In this document: positions 11,906-21,760 of the stretch, piece by piece | Numbering within the stretch: the stretch's first letter is position 1 | How the letters are laid out: each line of letters starts with the position of its first letter | Assembly: GCA_964017235.1 (NCBI GenBank) | Contig: OZ024931.1 | Coordinates: 102,876,221 to 102,940,220 of the forward strand | DNA: 64,000 nt | Reading direction: 5' to 3' | DNA from: Sabellastarte sp. h YS-2021 | Lineage: Eukaryota; Annelida; Polychaeta; Sabellida; Sabellidae | Notes under the pieces: model-generated | Database searches by the model: none | What the model was told of the DNA's origin: nothing | What the model saw: only the letters and a program-made list of their open reading frames with translations | Made by a program: the position numbers and the translations under genes

Positions 11906-13156
11906 TCATTGCACGCGTAAGCAATATTGGAGGTGATGGGGCCTCGGCACAGCCATGTCCTCTTCAAGTACTTGTGTATTCATATATATTGCTCGTAAGT
12001 ATAATATCCATCCCAGTGAAAATACGAACAATAAATTTGCTAAAAGAACTATATCATAGGAAGAATGCAACAATAAGTCATACATAGATTTAGTTATGTC
12101 AGAATTTAAATGACCAATTATTGAAATACCAAGTGAACCATACAGGTTGATTTCTTTGGACACATACCCAAACCTTGTGTCGATACTTTCATCAAACGTC
12201 TGTGGCTGGTGTGACAATGTCTCCGTGGTTGTGACAGTGGTTGTGGTCATGGGTCCATGGTATACCCTCACTACTGGGGTACTCTTATATGCTTTCCCTG
12301 ACTGAAGTCCATAAGGATCTTTCACCCCAACTAGCATCTTTTCAAATGTCAGGGCATGACGCTTTACACTGGGGGGCAGCGGATCTTCATCCCAGGATAA
12401 TGTGAAAAAACATTTCCCTATTAATGCAAAGAAAGCTAGTCCAATAGCAGCAGGACCGATGTAATAAAGTGCATTGTTTACACCAATACAGGCACACATA
12501 ATTATCCCAGAAACCATCAAAGTAATAAGCATGGCAACAATAAAGTTTCCAAAAGTCAGGTAGGATTTCTTTGACGTTTCCTTGAGTTCCACTACATCTC
12601 CAGCAGTATAAGGAGCGGGGTCAGCATTCTGGGGTTTCTTGAAGATGTTTCTCAGACTAGTGCCTAGCTGGTCCATCTTACTGCTGTTTTTGTCCCCAGG
12701 CTGTGGATAAGGAGGTGTCTTTGCAGTCTCGTCCAAAAATTCCCTGGATCCCCCAAGTTCTTCTTCATCTATATCTTCAATGGATTTACTTGCCTGGAGC
12801 TGTGGGGTGGGCTTTGGGCCTTTCTTAAATAATCCTTTAAATTTTCCAAATCCGCCCCTGAAAGAGCCTCCCAAGTTACCGATTTTGGATGACTTCTTTT
12901 TCTCTGCGGTGTCATGAGGCGGGGGGAAGACAAAGGCACTGGATTCATCTTTGGGTGTGTTTCCTGACACGATGGCAGGCGTACCAGTGGGCTCTGTTCC
13001 TGCAGGGTTAATGAGGTCGGGATCAACACCAGGGGAGTCGATGATCTCAAAGGACTGTGAGGGCCTGGACCCTGGAAGGCCGGGTGGGGGTGGGTACCTG
13101 GGTGTGGACTGACTACTCATGCTGAGATCCTTCAGAGAGGAAGCCTGGACATCACC
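11906..13156 (-). CDS. Proline-rich multi-pass membrane protein, 3'-terminal exon
   Basis: A long open frame on the minus strand, not recognised as a known family. Counting from the ATG at 13118-13120 it gives 404 residues. Residues 1-70 are Pro/Ser/Thr-rich (RYPPPPGLPG). 73-105 are basic with Gly/Phe repeats (GGSFRGGFGKFKGLFKK). Two hydrophobic segments lie at about 193-213 and 217-240, and a weaker one at about 355-375. A Thr-rich stretch (MTTTTVTTTE) lies at 291-300. I infer a long cytosolic N-terminus and a membrane-anchored C-terminal half. The exon opens after a splice acceptor (TTTGCTATCAG) at 13157, with the open phase continuing across it, so an upstream coding exon is possible; otherwise translation starts at 13120, where position -3 is A. 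Composition is ordinary and no repeat disrupts the frame, which makes this the best host gene here. The last ~60 residues are less certain. Confidence 0.75.
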   Translation of the reverse strand, partial: GDVQASSLKDLSMSSQSTPRYPPPPGLPGSRPSQSFEIIDSPGVDPDLINPAGTEPTGTPAIVSGNTPKDESSAFVFPPPHDTAEKKKSSKIGNLGGSFRGGFGKFKGLFKKGPKPTPQLQASKSIEDIDEEELGGSREFLDETAKTPPYPQPGDKNSSKMDQLGTSLRNIFKKPQNADPAPYTAGDVVELKETSKKSYLTFGNFIVAMLITLMVSGIIMCACIGVNNALYYIGPAAIGLAFFALIGKCFFTLSWDEDPLPPSVKRHALTFEKMLVGVKDPYGLQSGKAYKSTPVVRVYHGPMTTTTVTTTETLSHQPQTFDESIDTRFGYVSKEINLYGSLGISIIGHLNSDITKSMYDLLLHSSYDIVLLANLLFVFSLGWILYLRAIYMNTQVLEEDMAVPRPHHLQYCLRVQ

Positions 13157-14580
13157 CTGATAGCAAATAAACAACTTTGTTATGCAAACTACTGTCACCA
13201 TTTCCCAACAATATGCACATGTGATAATCATAACACAGTATCCTTACAATCACAAGAGATATATGTCACTGGTAAATCTGTATACTGGATAATATTTACT
13301 GATATCACCGAATTCAAGACCACTGATAGAAACCTCACTCATGAATGTGAAACTATTTAACTATTAATTCGTAAGAATCGAATTTCAACTATTGATTGAA
13401 TTTGCATGTATCAAGTAGTTTCTGTGGGGCTGTTTTCTGTATGGTCTAATACACTTTAACACGGATACTTGATTGATATTAAATATATCTTCTTATATAT
13501 ATATATAAGTTACATGCAAGGAAAAACGTATTCATTTAAAAGTAATGATGAAGTACATTTGTTTTGAGAAAATTCTTAAAAACGGATTTATTAAATCAAG
13601 CAATAACTACACGTACCTGAAACTATTCCCCAAATTATTCCCAAGTAGAAAAAAATACGTTAAACCCGATATTGTTCCAAAATAATTTCAGGTAGACTGG
13701 TGTCACTGATCAATTTCCTTGTGGACTTTGGCAGTGGCTTGCCTGTTCTACACTGATAAGGATTGCTGGTGATACACCGTGTTTACATGTTGTTTTTACA
13801 GACTGATAGCATTGAAGTCCACTTAATACGAATAACTATCTCATCTCAAACACAAGTTCCAATACAATATGGATAAATTTGGTGTTCAGCACACATTGTG
13901 TATTTATTGTTTATAAATAATTATTATTCTGTGTATTTGTGCTTGGATGTTATTATAACTTCATATAAGGCAATATTTATAAGATGAAAAGGCATTAAAC
14001 CCAAAATCACAGGACTGGGAACCCAATTGGATTAACTGAGAATATTCAAATAATAAATTTAAATATATAACAAATTACAAGAATGTACATTTTAATAAAT
14101 GAAATGTGCTAATGGGAATAGTCGGCTTCTTGTTTTATTTTTTTTTTGTCAAAATAGATTTAAATTGGAAAGTAAATTTCATTCAGTTGTTTACTTTAGC
14201 TCTATATTGAAGTATTGGGTGCTTTTAAGTTGAAACTAAAATGCTAGGTTGTCTTAATTCTTCAATATTTTTTCACCAAAAAGGACTTTCAGTAGCAATC
14301 GACATGACTTTTTCATTAGGCGTCCCTTGAAAAGGGAGCTTATTTGTTTTCATGTCGAGTTTCCCCACCATTGCCCACCATTATCTATCTCTCCCTTGAA
14401 TATCTCCCTTATTAGTGGGCAGATTCTAACCATTTTTGCCACTTATATACCTTATGCATGGGAAAATTTTTCATATATGTTAGTGCTATCAAAATCTCGA
14501 GCTGATTAGATTTTGGGAGTGATTGGACCATAATTTTATGATTTGTGAGCGATTATGAGCGTTTTTATACCAGATAGTAA
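13157..14580. other. Intron or intergenic, AT-rich
   Basis: Upstream (minus-strand sense) of the membrane protein exon. Contains TA-rich runs (about 13490-13508) and a T-run near 14140. No reading frame, repeat family or RNA gene is recognised. Confidence 0.45.
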
Positions 14581-15430
14581 TCAGAAAGCTTAAATTCATC
14601 AGAACCCCCTGTTATCTCCTTAGCTGTTGCATTTAGAGCCATAAAATGTATTGAGAGGTAACAGGAAACCATTTGCAGAGAGTCTAAAAAACTGATTTAC
14701 CCCCCTCACCCCTAAACTGGGGTCATAAAATCACATTTTTATTTTTTGGTTTATATCTCTTTCGTCATGTCTTTTAGAGGTTTTGAATGTATTGGGAGTT
14801 AATAGGAAATCATATTCAGGGAGTCTAGAAATATGGTACGATTAACCCCCTGGCAAACCTTATGGCCTAAACTGGGGTAATTAAATCACAGATTTTGTGT
14901 TTTGAAATTTTATTTCATTTATTATTGCTTTTGGAGCTTTTGAATGTATTGCGAGGTCATAGGAAATCATATACAGAGAGTTTAGAAAATAGGTCACATT
15001 TACCCCCTAGCCCCCTTGGGTCAAACTGGGGTCATAAAATCACAAATTTTGTGTTTTTAGAGCTTCTGAATGTGATGTGAGGTCACAGGGAGTCTAGAAA
15101 GTAGGTCAAATTTACCCCCTGCCAACATGGGTCAAAACGGCGTTATAAAATCACAGATTTTGTGTTTTTTGTCTTTATCTCTTTTCTCTTCAGGTTTTGA
15201 ATGTGCTGGGTGGTAATATGTAACCAAATGCAGGGATTTTAGATAGACAGTCAGATTTACCCCCTGTCCAAATGGGTCAAACTGGGGTCATAAGATTACA
15301 GATTTTCTGTTTTTAACTTTTACCTTCTTTATTACTGCTTTTACAGGTTTTTAATGTATTGGGAGGCACTGGGAAAAGTATATGCAGGGAGTCTATATAT
15401 CCAGTGAGATTACCCCCTCCCCCAGCCTCG
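14580..15430 (+). repeat. Repeat A array, second location
   Basis: Starts with CAGAAAGCTTAAATTCAT, the same left boundary seen at about 28950, then at least five diverged ~150 bp units with AAACTGGGGTCATAAAATCA, GATTTTGTGTTTTT and GAATGTATTG.GAGGTAA words. It is interrupted at 15431 by an unrelated insert and resumes at about 15640. Confidence 0.85.
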
Positions 15431-15640
15431 TGTGGGCCAAATTCCAATTCGACTTTTATAGCGCTTAATTTCCACTGAGTAGTGGACTCTAAGGCGTAAC
15501 ATGACAATAGCAATATGCAAATTCATAGTCCAGGGACAGAAATAGGTCAGCACCACGGAGAAGCCATAAGAGAAATGAACTAAGGAGGATATGCCTTTGC
15601 TTAGATATAGGTTTTGAGCGTCTTTCTAAAAGAGGCAATA
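15431..15640. other. Short insert within repeat A (AGCGC-type)
   Basis: Contains TTTATAGCGCTTAATTTCC followed by ACTGAGTAGTGGACTCTAAG, similar in layout to 16975-17010 (CAGCGCAATATC ... CTCAAAGCGCT). This suggests a small dispersed element with an AGCGC/GCGCT hairpin core. Its boundaries could not be defined and no target duplication was found. Confidence 0.35.
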
Positions 15641-15754
15641 GTCAAAAATCACAGATTTTGTGTTTTTGACATTATCTCTGCAATTATTTCTTTTCGAGCT
15701 TTAGAATCTATTTGGAGGTCACAGGAAACCATAAACGGAGTCCAGAAAGGAGGT

Positions 15755-16415
15755 CAGGGCTGGGATTCACAAAAGGTCTTAAGTCTTAGACATTTTTTTT
15801 GATTAGACCAGTCTTAAAGTTATGACTTTTGTCTTAGCTAAGATTTCTCTTAAATTGGGATTCACAAAAAGTGCTCAGCCAAATCTTAGCTGAGACAAAA
15901 TTTGTGCAAAAAGTCTTAACTACTTTCAATTCAAATTAACAAATTTTAGTAAAACAAAAACATTTTTCATTGATAAATACACCAAACATGCTCTTCAAAA
16001 TTATAAAACAGATTTGTTACTTTTTTTTGCAAAATTATGTAAAAATAGTAGTATTTGGGTTTTATTGTGAGTCAGCCATTTTTATGACAATATTTTTACC
16101 ACAAGAAGGTAAAATGTGGAAATTTATAGGTAATTAAATTGTGTAAATTTCGATTACATTATTGTTGTGGCATAACAAAGGGTAAAATGTAAATACATGC
16201 AATGGAATATTTTAAAAATGACCTAAGTCTGCCCTGCAGTGGTTTTAAAGTTATGACAAAATCTAAGACAAATTTTTGTCTAAGACCTTTTGTGAATCCC
16301 ATTTTGTCTAAGCAAAAAAGTCTTAACTTTGTGACAAAATTCTTGCACAGTTAAGACTTTTCTCTTAAAGTTAAGACAATTTTTGGTCTAAGACCTTTTG
16401 TGAATCCCGGCCCTG
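15755..16415. mobile_element. Foldback MITE with two nested inverted-repeat layers
   Basis: The outer ends are CAGGGCTGGGATTCACAAAA at 15755 and its inverted partner ending CGGCCCTG at 16415. A second pair, TGGGATTCACAAAA at about 15856 and CTTTTGTGAATCCCA ending near 16301, lies inside. TTAAGTCTTAG/CTAAGAC words in both orientations fill the arms. The middle (15950-16200) is AT-rich without coding capacity. A related end occurs at about 45535-45588. It sits inside repeat A (AGGTCA before, GATTTACTCCC after). No clear target duplication is visible. Confidence 0.75.
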
Positions 16416-16970
16416 ATTTACTCCCTGGCCCTCCTTATGGGTCAAACTGGGGTCATAAAATCGTAGATTTTGTATCTTATTTATTATTGCTTTTACAGGT
16501 TTTGAAGGTATTTACCCCCTGCCCCCAACTTATGGGTAAAACTGGGGTAAAAAACACAGATTTGAGTTTCTGGCTTTTATCTCCTTTACTATTGCTTTGC
16601 GCCATATACAGGGAGTCTAAAAAGTTGGTCAAATTTAACCCTGCTCCCCCTTATGGGTCAAACTTGGGGAATAAAATAACAAATTTTGTGCTTTTTTGCT
16701 TTTATCTCCTTTATTATTGCTTTTAGAACCTTAAAATGTTTGGGGAGGTAATAGGACACCACGTGTAGAGTCTAAAAATCCACTCAGATTTAGCCCCCCA
16801 CTTCTGGTCAAACTAGGGTCATAAAATCACAGATTTTTAGTTTTTGCCTTGTATCTATTTCATTATTGCTTGTAGAGGTTTGGAATTTATTGGGAGATCG
16901 TATTTAAAATCACAGATTTTTAGTTTTTGCCTTGTATCTATTTCTTTATTATTATTATGTATTTATACTC
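16416..16970 (+). repeat. Repeat A array, continued
   Basis: Resumes immediately after the MITE with GATTTACTCCCTGGCCC and TTATGGGTCAAACTGGGG; three to four units run to about 16930, with a short duplication of GATTTTTAGTTTTTGCCTTG at 16830 and 16915. Confidence 0.8.
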
Positions 16971-17069
16971 AGCGCAATATCTCTATATACTACAGGACTC
17001 AAAGCGCTATTTAACCAATTTTCATTATTGCTTGTAGAAGTTTGAAATCTATTGGGCGATCATATTGAT

Positions 17070-17225
17070 CTATTTATTTGGGTTTTAATATTGTTTTCAA
17101 CACTGTATAGGTCATATCACAACGGGTAGTTTTATGGGCAGAGGAAACCGGTACATACAGCTGGTCAAGGTTCTATACTGTAAACTGCCAACCAGTCTGC
17201 AAGTAACTACCAACTTTCCCACAGG
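17070..17225 (-). mobile_element. SINE 3' fragment, inverted and diverged
   Basis: Reading on the minus strand, the words AACTACC...GTTGTGATATGACCT, ACAGTGTTGAAA and AAAACCCAAATAAATA match the 3' body and tail of the SINEs at 17559 and 21323. The tRNA-like head is missing. It lies inside repeat A sequence. Divergence suggests it is older than the other copies. Confidence 0.75.
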
Positions 17226-17544
17226 GGGAGGCCCCTAGGGAGGTCATAGGAAACCATATGCAGGGAATCTATATAACCGGTCAGAATTACCCTTTGGCCC
17301 CCTCATGGCTCAAACTTTGATCATAAAATTGCAGATTACTTGTATTTGGCTATTATCGCCTTTAATTTTAGTTTTACAGTTGTTAAATGCTTTACGAGGT
17401 AATAGGCAAGCCTTCCCTTATGGGTTAAACTGGGATCATAAATCAGAGATTTTGTGTTTTTTATTATATCTCATTTATTATGGCTTTCAGAGCTGTCAGA
17501 TGCCTTATGAGGTAAAAGGAAACCATATGCAAACAATCATGTCT
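17226..17544 (+). repeat. Repeat A units between SINEs
   Basis: Two to three diverged units (GGTCATAGGAAACCATATGC, CAGAATTACC, GATTTTGTGTTTTTTATTA) lead up to the SINE insertion site. A further partial unit lies at 17811-17880 on the other side, so the SINE interrupted a pre-existing unit. Confidence 0.75.
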
Positions 17545-17558
17545 TTTACAGCCTTAGA

Positions 17559-17796
17559 GGGGCCACAGTGGCAGAGTGGTAACACTCTCGCCTCCCACCT
17601 CTGCGGCCGGGGATCGATCCCCGTCATGGCCGTAAGTGGGAAAGCTGGTAGTTGCTTGCCGTTGGTCGGCAGTTTACAGTACACAACCCTAGCGAACTCT
17701 ATGTACTGGTTTCCTCTGCCCTTCCAACTACCCGTCGTGATATGACCTGTACAGTGTTGAAAGCGACGTAAAACCCCAAATAAATAAATAAATAAA
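17559..17796 (+). mobile_element. tRNA-derived SINE, full length, copy 1
   Basis: A tRNA-like head carries an A box (TGGCAGAGTGG) and a B box (GGGGATCGATCCCC), the internal RNA polymerase III promoter of tRNA-type SINEs. The body runs from GGGAAAGCTGGTAGTTGC to GATATGACCTGTACAGTG, and the tail is (AAAT)n. A 14 bp target duplication, TTTACAGCCTTAGA, flanks it at 17545-17558 and 17797-17810, which fixes the borders and implies LINE-type insertion. It encodes no protein. Confidence 0.93.
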
Positions 17797-17880
17797 TTTA
17801 CAGCCTTAGAATATATTATGAGGTAATAGGAAACCATATGCAAGGACTACAAGTCCAGTAAAATTTACCCCGGGAACCCC

Positions 17881-18391
17881 TTTAGTCACTTTTTATTTAA
17901 GAAAAAAAATGACAGAATTAGCTTTTTTCACTAAGATGAGCTTGTGATCTATTTTTGAGACACTATTGTATAGCTCTGCCCTATTTCCTATGTTATGAGA
18001 ATGTGACAGAGAGAGAGAGAGAGCGAGCTTTATTGTGTAGTCTGTACAAATGGTAGATATTACAAATGCATGTGATGTTTTCCCCTAGCCTCGCTGTAGG
18101 CTCAAATTTTACCATATCATTTTCAAATATGTACACTTGTATTTTCTATTCAAAAAATGCTCATACATGTTAGGAAATTCCTGATTTCCTATCCAGTATT
18201 TGTGTTGTGATAGTGCATGATGCCAAGTAAAAACTTTTATGTGTATTTTCTTTTATTTACAAAGGAACCTGGCCCTCCAGCAAGAGTGTCATTTCCTCCC
18301 ATGATAAATACCTGGGGAAAAAAAATTACATCAAAAACACACCATATTACAATATCTCTTATACACTGTTTAATATTTAACAATAACTTTA
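17881..18391. other. Flank of the Gypsy element; possible small exon inside
   Basis: Contains a (GA)n run near 18009 and otherwise AT-rich sequence. On the minus strand, 18269-18311 is preceded by a strong pyrimidine tract and acceptor (TTTTTTTTCCCCAG) and followed by CAG|GT. It could be an exon (see findings). Nothing else is supported. Confidence 0.35.
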
Positions 18392-18396
18392 CCAAT
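18392..18396. repeat. Target site duplication CCAAT (left)
   Basis: CCAAT directly precedes the left LTR and recurs at 25730-25734 directly after the right LTR. A 5 bp duplication is usual for Ty3/Gypsy integrases. Confidence 0.9.
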
Positions 18397-19362
18397 TGTC
18401 ACAAAGTGATTTTTCATATTGTAGATATTTTACTGGGATTACATGAAAGCCTCAGTCATTAGGACGTTATGATTTTACTTAAAGTATTTTAACTTGGGTG
18501 CAGTACATTATGAATGTCTTTTCACACATGAATGACTATCACAAACACCATTTCACACATTGTTTTTCATATGAAGGAAAAGTGTAATATGTGCAAGGTG
18601 TGTGGTTCTTGTATCTTTGGTCAGTTGTTGGAAGGATTTCAGCCTGAAGGGTTGTACTTTGGTGTTTGTTTTTTCCAGCCAGATGCGGGCTAGCTTTTTT
18701 GCTGACTTGGGACATCTGTGGCAGTTGTTAGCTGATGTATACTATTGGATGTGATATTGTTGATGCCAGCTATTGGATGTGCTGTGTGACGTCTACTGTT
18801 GGTTGTGATGTTGATTATATTATCCTGAGGTTCACTGTTGGATGTGCTGTTGTGTATGCTATCTGATGATCACCGCTGGATGTGATATTGATGTGATCTG
18901 ATGTTTATTGTTGGTTGTGATGTTGTTCACATGAGCCGCTTTGAGGTTTAAGTATTCAGGTGGTGTTTCCTGGACATATTGGTTGGGTCATTCAGAGGAT
19001 GGAACATTTTGTTCTGAACAATTGATGTCAATATTACTATAGATTTGTTAATATTATTGTATATTGGGACAGATCAAAGTTGTGTGCTTCTGTGGAACTT
19101 AGTAGCGTTTAAATATTGCTCATTTATTATTATTTTGTATGGTATTTGTACGTATATATATACTGTGCATATTTGGACACTTATTATACTTATTGCTGTA
19201 CTGTATGCTTTGTGTGAAGTGTGCTGTGTGTGAGTGAGATTGAGGGTTTGTGTGACCTAAAAAGTAGATGAAAGCTTTGTGGACTGTTTATTAAATATTT
19301 TATTTTGTATTTTATTTCATTTGTTTTATTTTGCCCATATCTCAATAAAAGAATACCTGACA
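18397..19362 (+). repeat. Left LTR (966 bp)
   Basis: Begins TGTCACAAAGTG and ends AATACCTGACA. A TATA-like stretch (TATATATA, about 19153-19162) and a polyadenylation signal AATAAA (about 19344) are in the order expected for U3-R-U5. The interior has repeated TTGGATGTG-type words. It differs from the right LTR by scattered substitutions and a few small indels. Confidence 0.95.
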
Positions 19363-19385
19363 ATTGGCGAGCCTGCCAGGATTGA
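19363..19385 (+). promoter_or_regulatory. Primer binding site
   Basis: TGGCGAGCCTGCCAGGAT starts 2 bp after the LTR. Its complement reads as a tRNA 3' end: T-stem CCTGG, acceptor strand CAGGCTC, discriminator G, CCA. This supports tRNA-primed minus-strand synthesis. I cannot name the tRNA without a search. Confidence 0.75.
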
Positions 19386-19902
19386 GATATATTGGGTGAA
19401 AGAAAATTTGTGAACCGAACAAAGTATTTTTTTTCTCTTCTCGGTTTTTTTTTCATTCCGTTGCTATTTTTTTCCTTGCTTGCAACGTCTTTGGATGCAC
19501 ATTTTTGGATTTGTTATATGGTAGTTGTCATTTGTAAGTATTGATATGAACATGACTGCACAGTGTTGTTGCTGGTGAATGTTCACAGGTGCATTGAAAA
19601 TATATATGTTTTAGCGATACTTTCCATTTAGTTTAGTGCTGCATTTTGAAACATATTTTTTTTGTTGACACTTCCAATTGACTTCATATTCACACTTTGA
19701 TATATATATTTTTTGACATTGTGGTTAGCTTCACTGGTTTGGTGATTTACTCTTTCTAGTAATACTGATACGAGCTATTGGAGGAACTGAAGCTTGATGG
19801 TATTGTGCTGATAGTTGATCAAATGTTGAAAACATAGTTTCCTTCTTGTTTAATTTCAATTTATGCTTTCTTTTGTTATAATTTTCTTTGGTTGCTCCTT
19901 GT

Positions 19903-21322
19903 ATGAACATGGATGTTGATACTTTGAAAGACTTTTTTGGGTAAGGAAAAAGGGTTGGAAGGTAAAGAAAGAAAGGCTGTTTTGGGTAAGGAAAAGGGGT
20001 TGGAAGGTAAAGACCTTCAATATTTTCTTCGTGATGAAAGGGCTGCATATAGGAAAGAGTTAGAGAGACAAAGAGAAGAAAGAGATTGGCAAATAGAAAT
20101 GGAGGAAAGGGATAAGGATAGGCAAAGGGAAATAGAAGAGAGGGATAAGGTTCGTCAACATGAACTAGAAATAGCTAAGGTTAAGTTAGAAGAGTCTAGG
20201 AATTTATCAATGATTAGTGAGCATTCTTCTAATCCACCTCAGACCAAGTTCAAGGTTGCAAAACTGCCACCCTTTGATGATAGCAAAGACAGTGTGGATG
20301 CATATTTGATAAGGTTTGAGAAATACCATGAGGCTATGAAAACAGACAAAGGCGATTGGGCAATTTATTTGTCAGCTTTGTTAAAGGGTAAGGCACTTGA
20401 GGTATACTCACGTCTTTCCAGTTTTGAAGCAAGTAACTACGAGATTCTTAAGTTAGCTTTACTTCGTAGGTACCAGTTAACTGAAGAGGGACTTAAAAGA
20501 AAGTTTTACTCTAGTAGTCCAGAAGTGGGAGAAACTTGTTCTCAGTACATGACTAGATTGCATTCCCAGCTTGACAAGTGGTTGATAGCTACTAAGGTTC
20601 CGAAGACCTACAAAGATTTAACAAATCTATTAGTCAGGGAGCAATTCCTTAGCTTGTGTGATACTAGTGTGGCTGCACATTTAAGAGAGAAATAGGTTGA
20701 TTCAAATTCAGAGCTTGCTAGTTTAGCTGAGAGATACTTAGATGCTCATGGATTAACTTCACTGAAGTCTCAAAAGGTTCAGTATGATTCAAACAAGTTT
20801 GACAGGTTAGAGAAAGTGAAGGATAGGAAAGAACCAAAGTTTAATAAAATTAAGCAGGAAACTGGTGGAAGTAAACATGAGAAAAATGTGAAAAATTGTT
20901 TCTTGTGTGGTAAATCGGGCCATTTTGCTAAGGACTGTTTTGTGAAGAAAAAGATATTGGCTGCATTGATTCCTGATAGTGGTTCTGATTCTGATGGTTC
21001 TGATTCTCAAAGTGGTGATAAAAGTGGTAGTTGCAATTCTCAACATGATCAAAGTTTTGGTGAAAAATCAACTAGTTTGTGTGGATGCCATATGTCTGAT
21101 GCAAAAGAAGTTGTATTGCAATGTGGTCATAAACTACCAATCTTGAGCTCATGTGTGGACAAACTTCCTAAAAACATGCCAGTTAGTAAGGGATTCGTTA
21201 GTGGTCAGTTGGTTCAGGTGTTACGTGACACAGGTTGCTCAGGTGTGGTGGTACAAGAATCTCTTGTTTCCGACAAACAGTATGTTGGTAAAAAACAAAG
21301 GTGTGCTTTCATAGATGGTTCA
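19903..21322 (+). pseudogene. gag: Gag (SCAN-like capsid, zinc knuckle) with protease start
   Basis: An ATG at 19903 opens MNMDVDTLKDFFG but is followed by a stop; the main frame takes over at about 19937, implying a frameshift. Domains in order: a tandem GKEKGLEGKE duplication, a charged coiled-coil-like stretch (20030-20200), then a capsid region with FDDSKDSVDAYLIRFEKYHE, LSALLKGKALEVYSRLS and LLRRYQLTEEGLKRKFYSSS. This pattern is shared with SCAN domains, which are known to derive from Gmr1-like gag. A TAG stop at 20693 sits in frame. Past it come a CCHC zinc knuckle (CFLCGKSGHFAKDC), a Ser/Asp-rich linker, and the aspartic protease site VLRDTGCSG at about 21224. A SINE at 21323 ends this part. 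Gag packages the RNA and the protease matures the polyprotein. Confidence 0.88.
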
Positions 21323-21554
21323 GGGGGCCACGGTGGCAGAGTGGTAACACTCTCTCCTCCCACCTCTGAGGCCGGGGTTCGATCCCTGTCATGGCCTGAA
21401 GTGGGAAAGCTGGTAGTTGCTTGCCGTTGGTCGGCAGTTTACAGTACAGAACCCTAGCGAACTCTATGTACTGGTTTCCTCTGCCCTTCCAACTACCCGT
21501 CGTGATATGACCTGTACAGTGTTGAAAGCGACGTAAAACCCCAAATAAACAAAT
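21323..21554 (+). mobile_element. tRNA-derived SINE copy 2, inserted in the Gypsy protease region
   Basis: Same family as 17559-17796: A box TGGCAGAGTGG, B box GGGGTTCGATCCC, the same body and a CCCCAAATAAACAAAT tail. A 13 bp duplication with one mismatch (CATAGATGGTTCA / CACAGATGGTTCA) at 21310-21322 and 21555-21567 shows that it landed inside the retrotransposon after that copy was in place. With the duplication it adds 245 bp, so it also changes the reading frame. Confidence 0.93.
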
Positions 21555-21760
21555 CACAGATGGTTCAATACACACTTTCCCTATTGCTGAGGTTTACTTA
21601 TACACTCCATACTACGTTGGTCATGTTTCAGCTGTTGTCATTAAGAACCCACTGTATCCCTTAATCATTGGTAATATTCCTGGTATTAATGATAGCTCTT
21701 TGAAGGTTGCATCCAATGGCACTAGTGATGCCTCTTGTGGATCTCAGTTGTCAGTATCAG
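21555..21760 (+). pseudogene. Protease C-terminal remnant
   Basis: After the SINE the frame resumes with DGSIHTFPIAEVYLYTPYYV, then GHVSAVVIKNPLYPLIIGNI, matching the flap and end of a retropepsin (the LIIGN motif corresponds to the conserved GxD/N near the C-terminus). It is separated from its DTG active site by the SINE. A stop follows near 21771 in this frame. Confidence 0.65.

Noticed and set aside
17561..17640. Possible real tRNA gene (A and B boxes present).
   Set aside because: It is followed by a SINE body and (AAAT)n tail, flanked by a 14 bp duplication and repeated at 21323; it is a SINE head.
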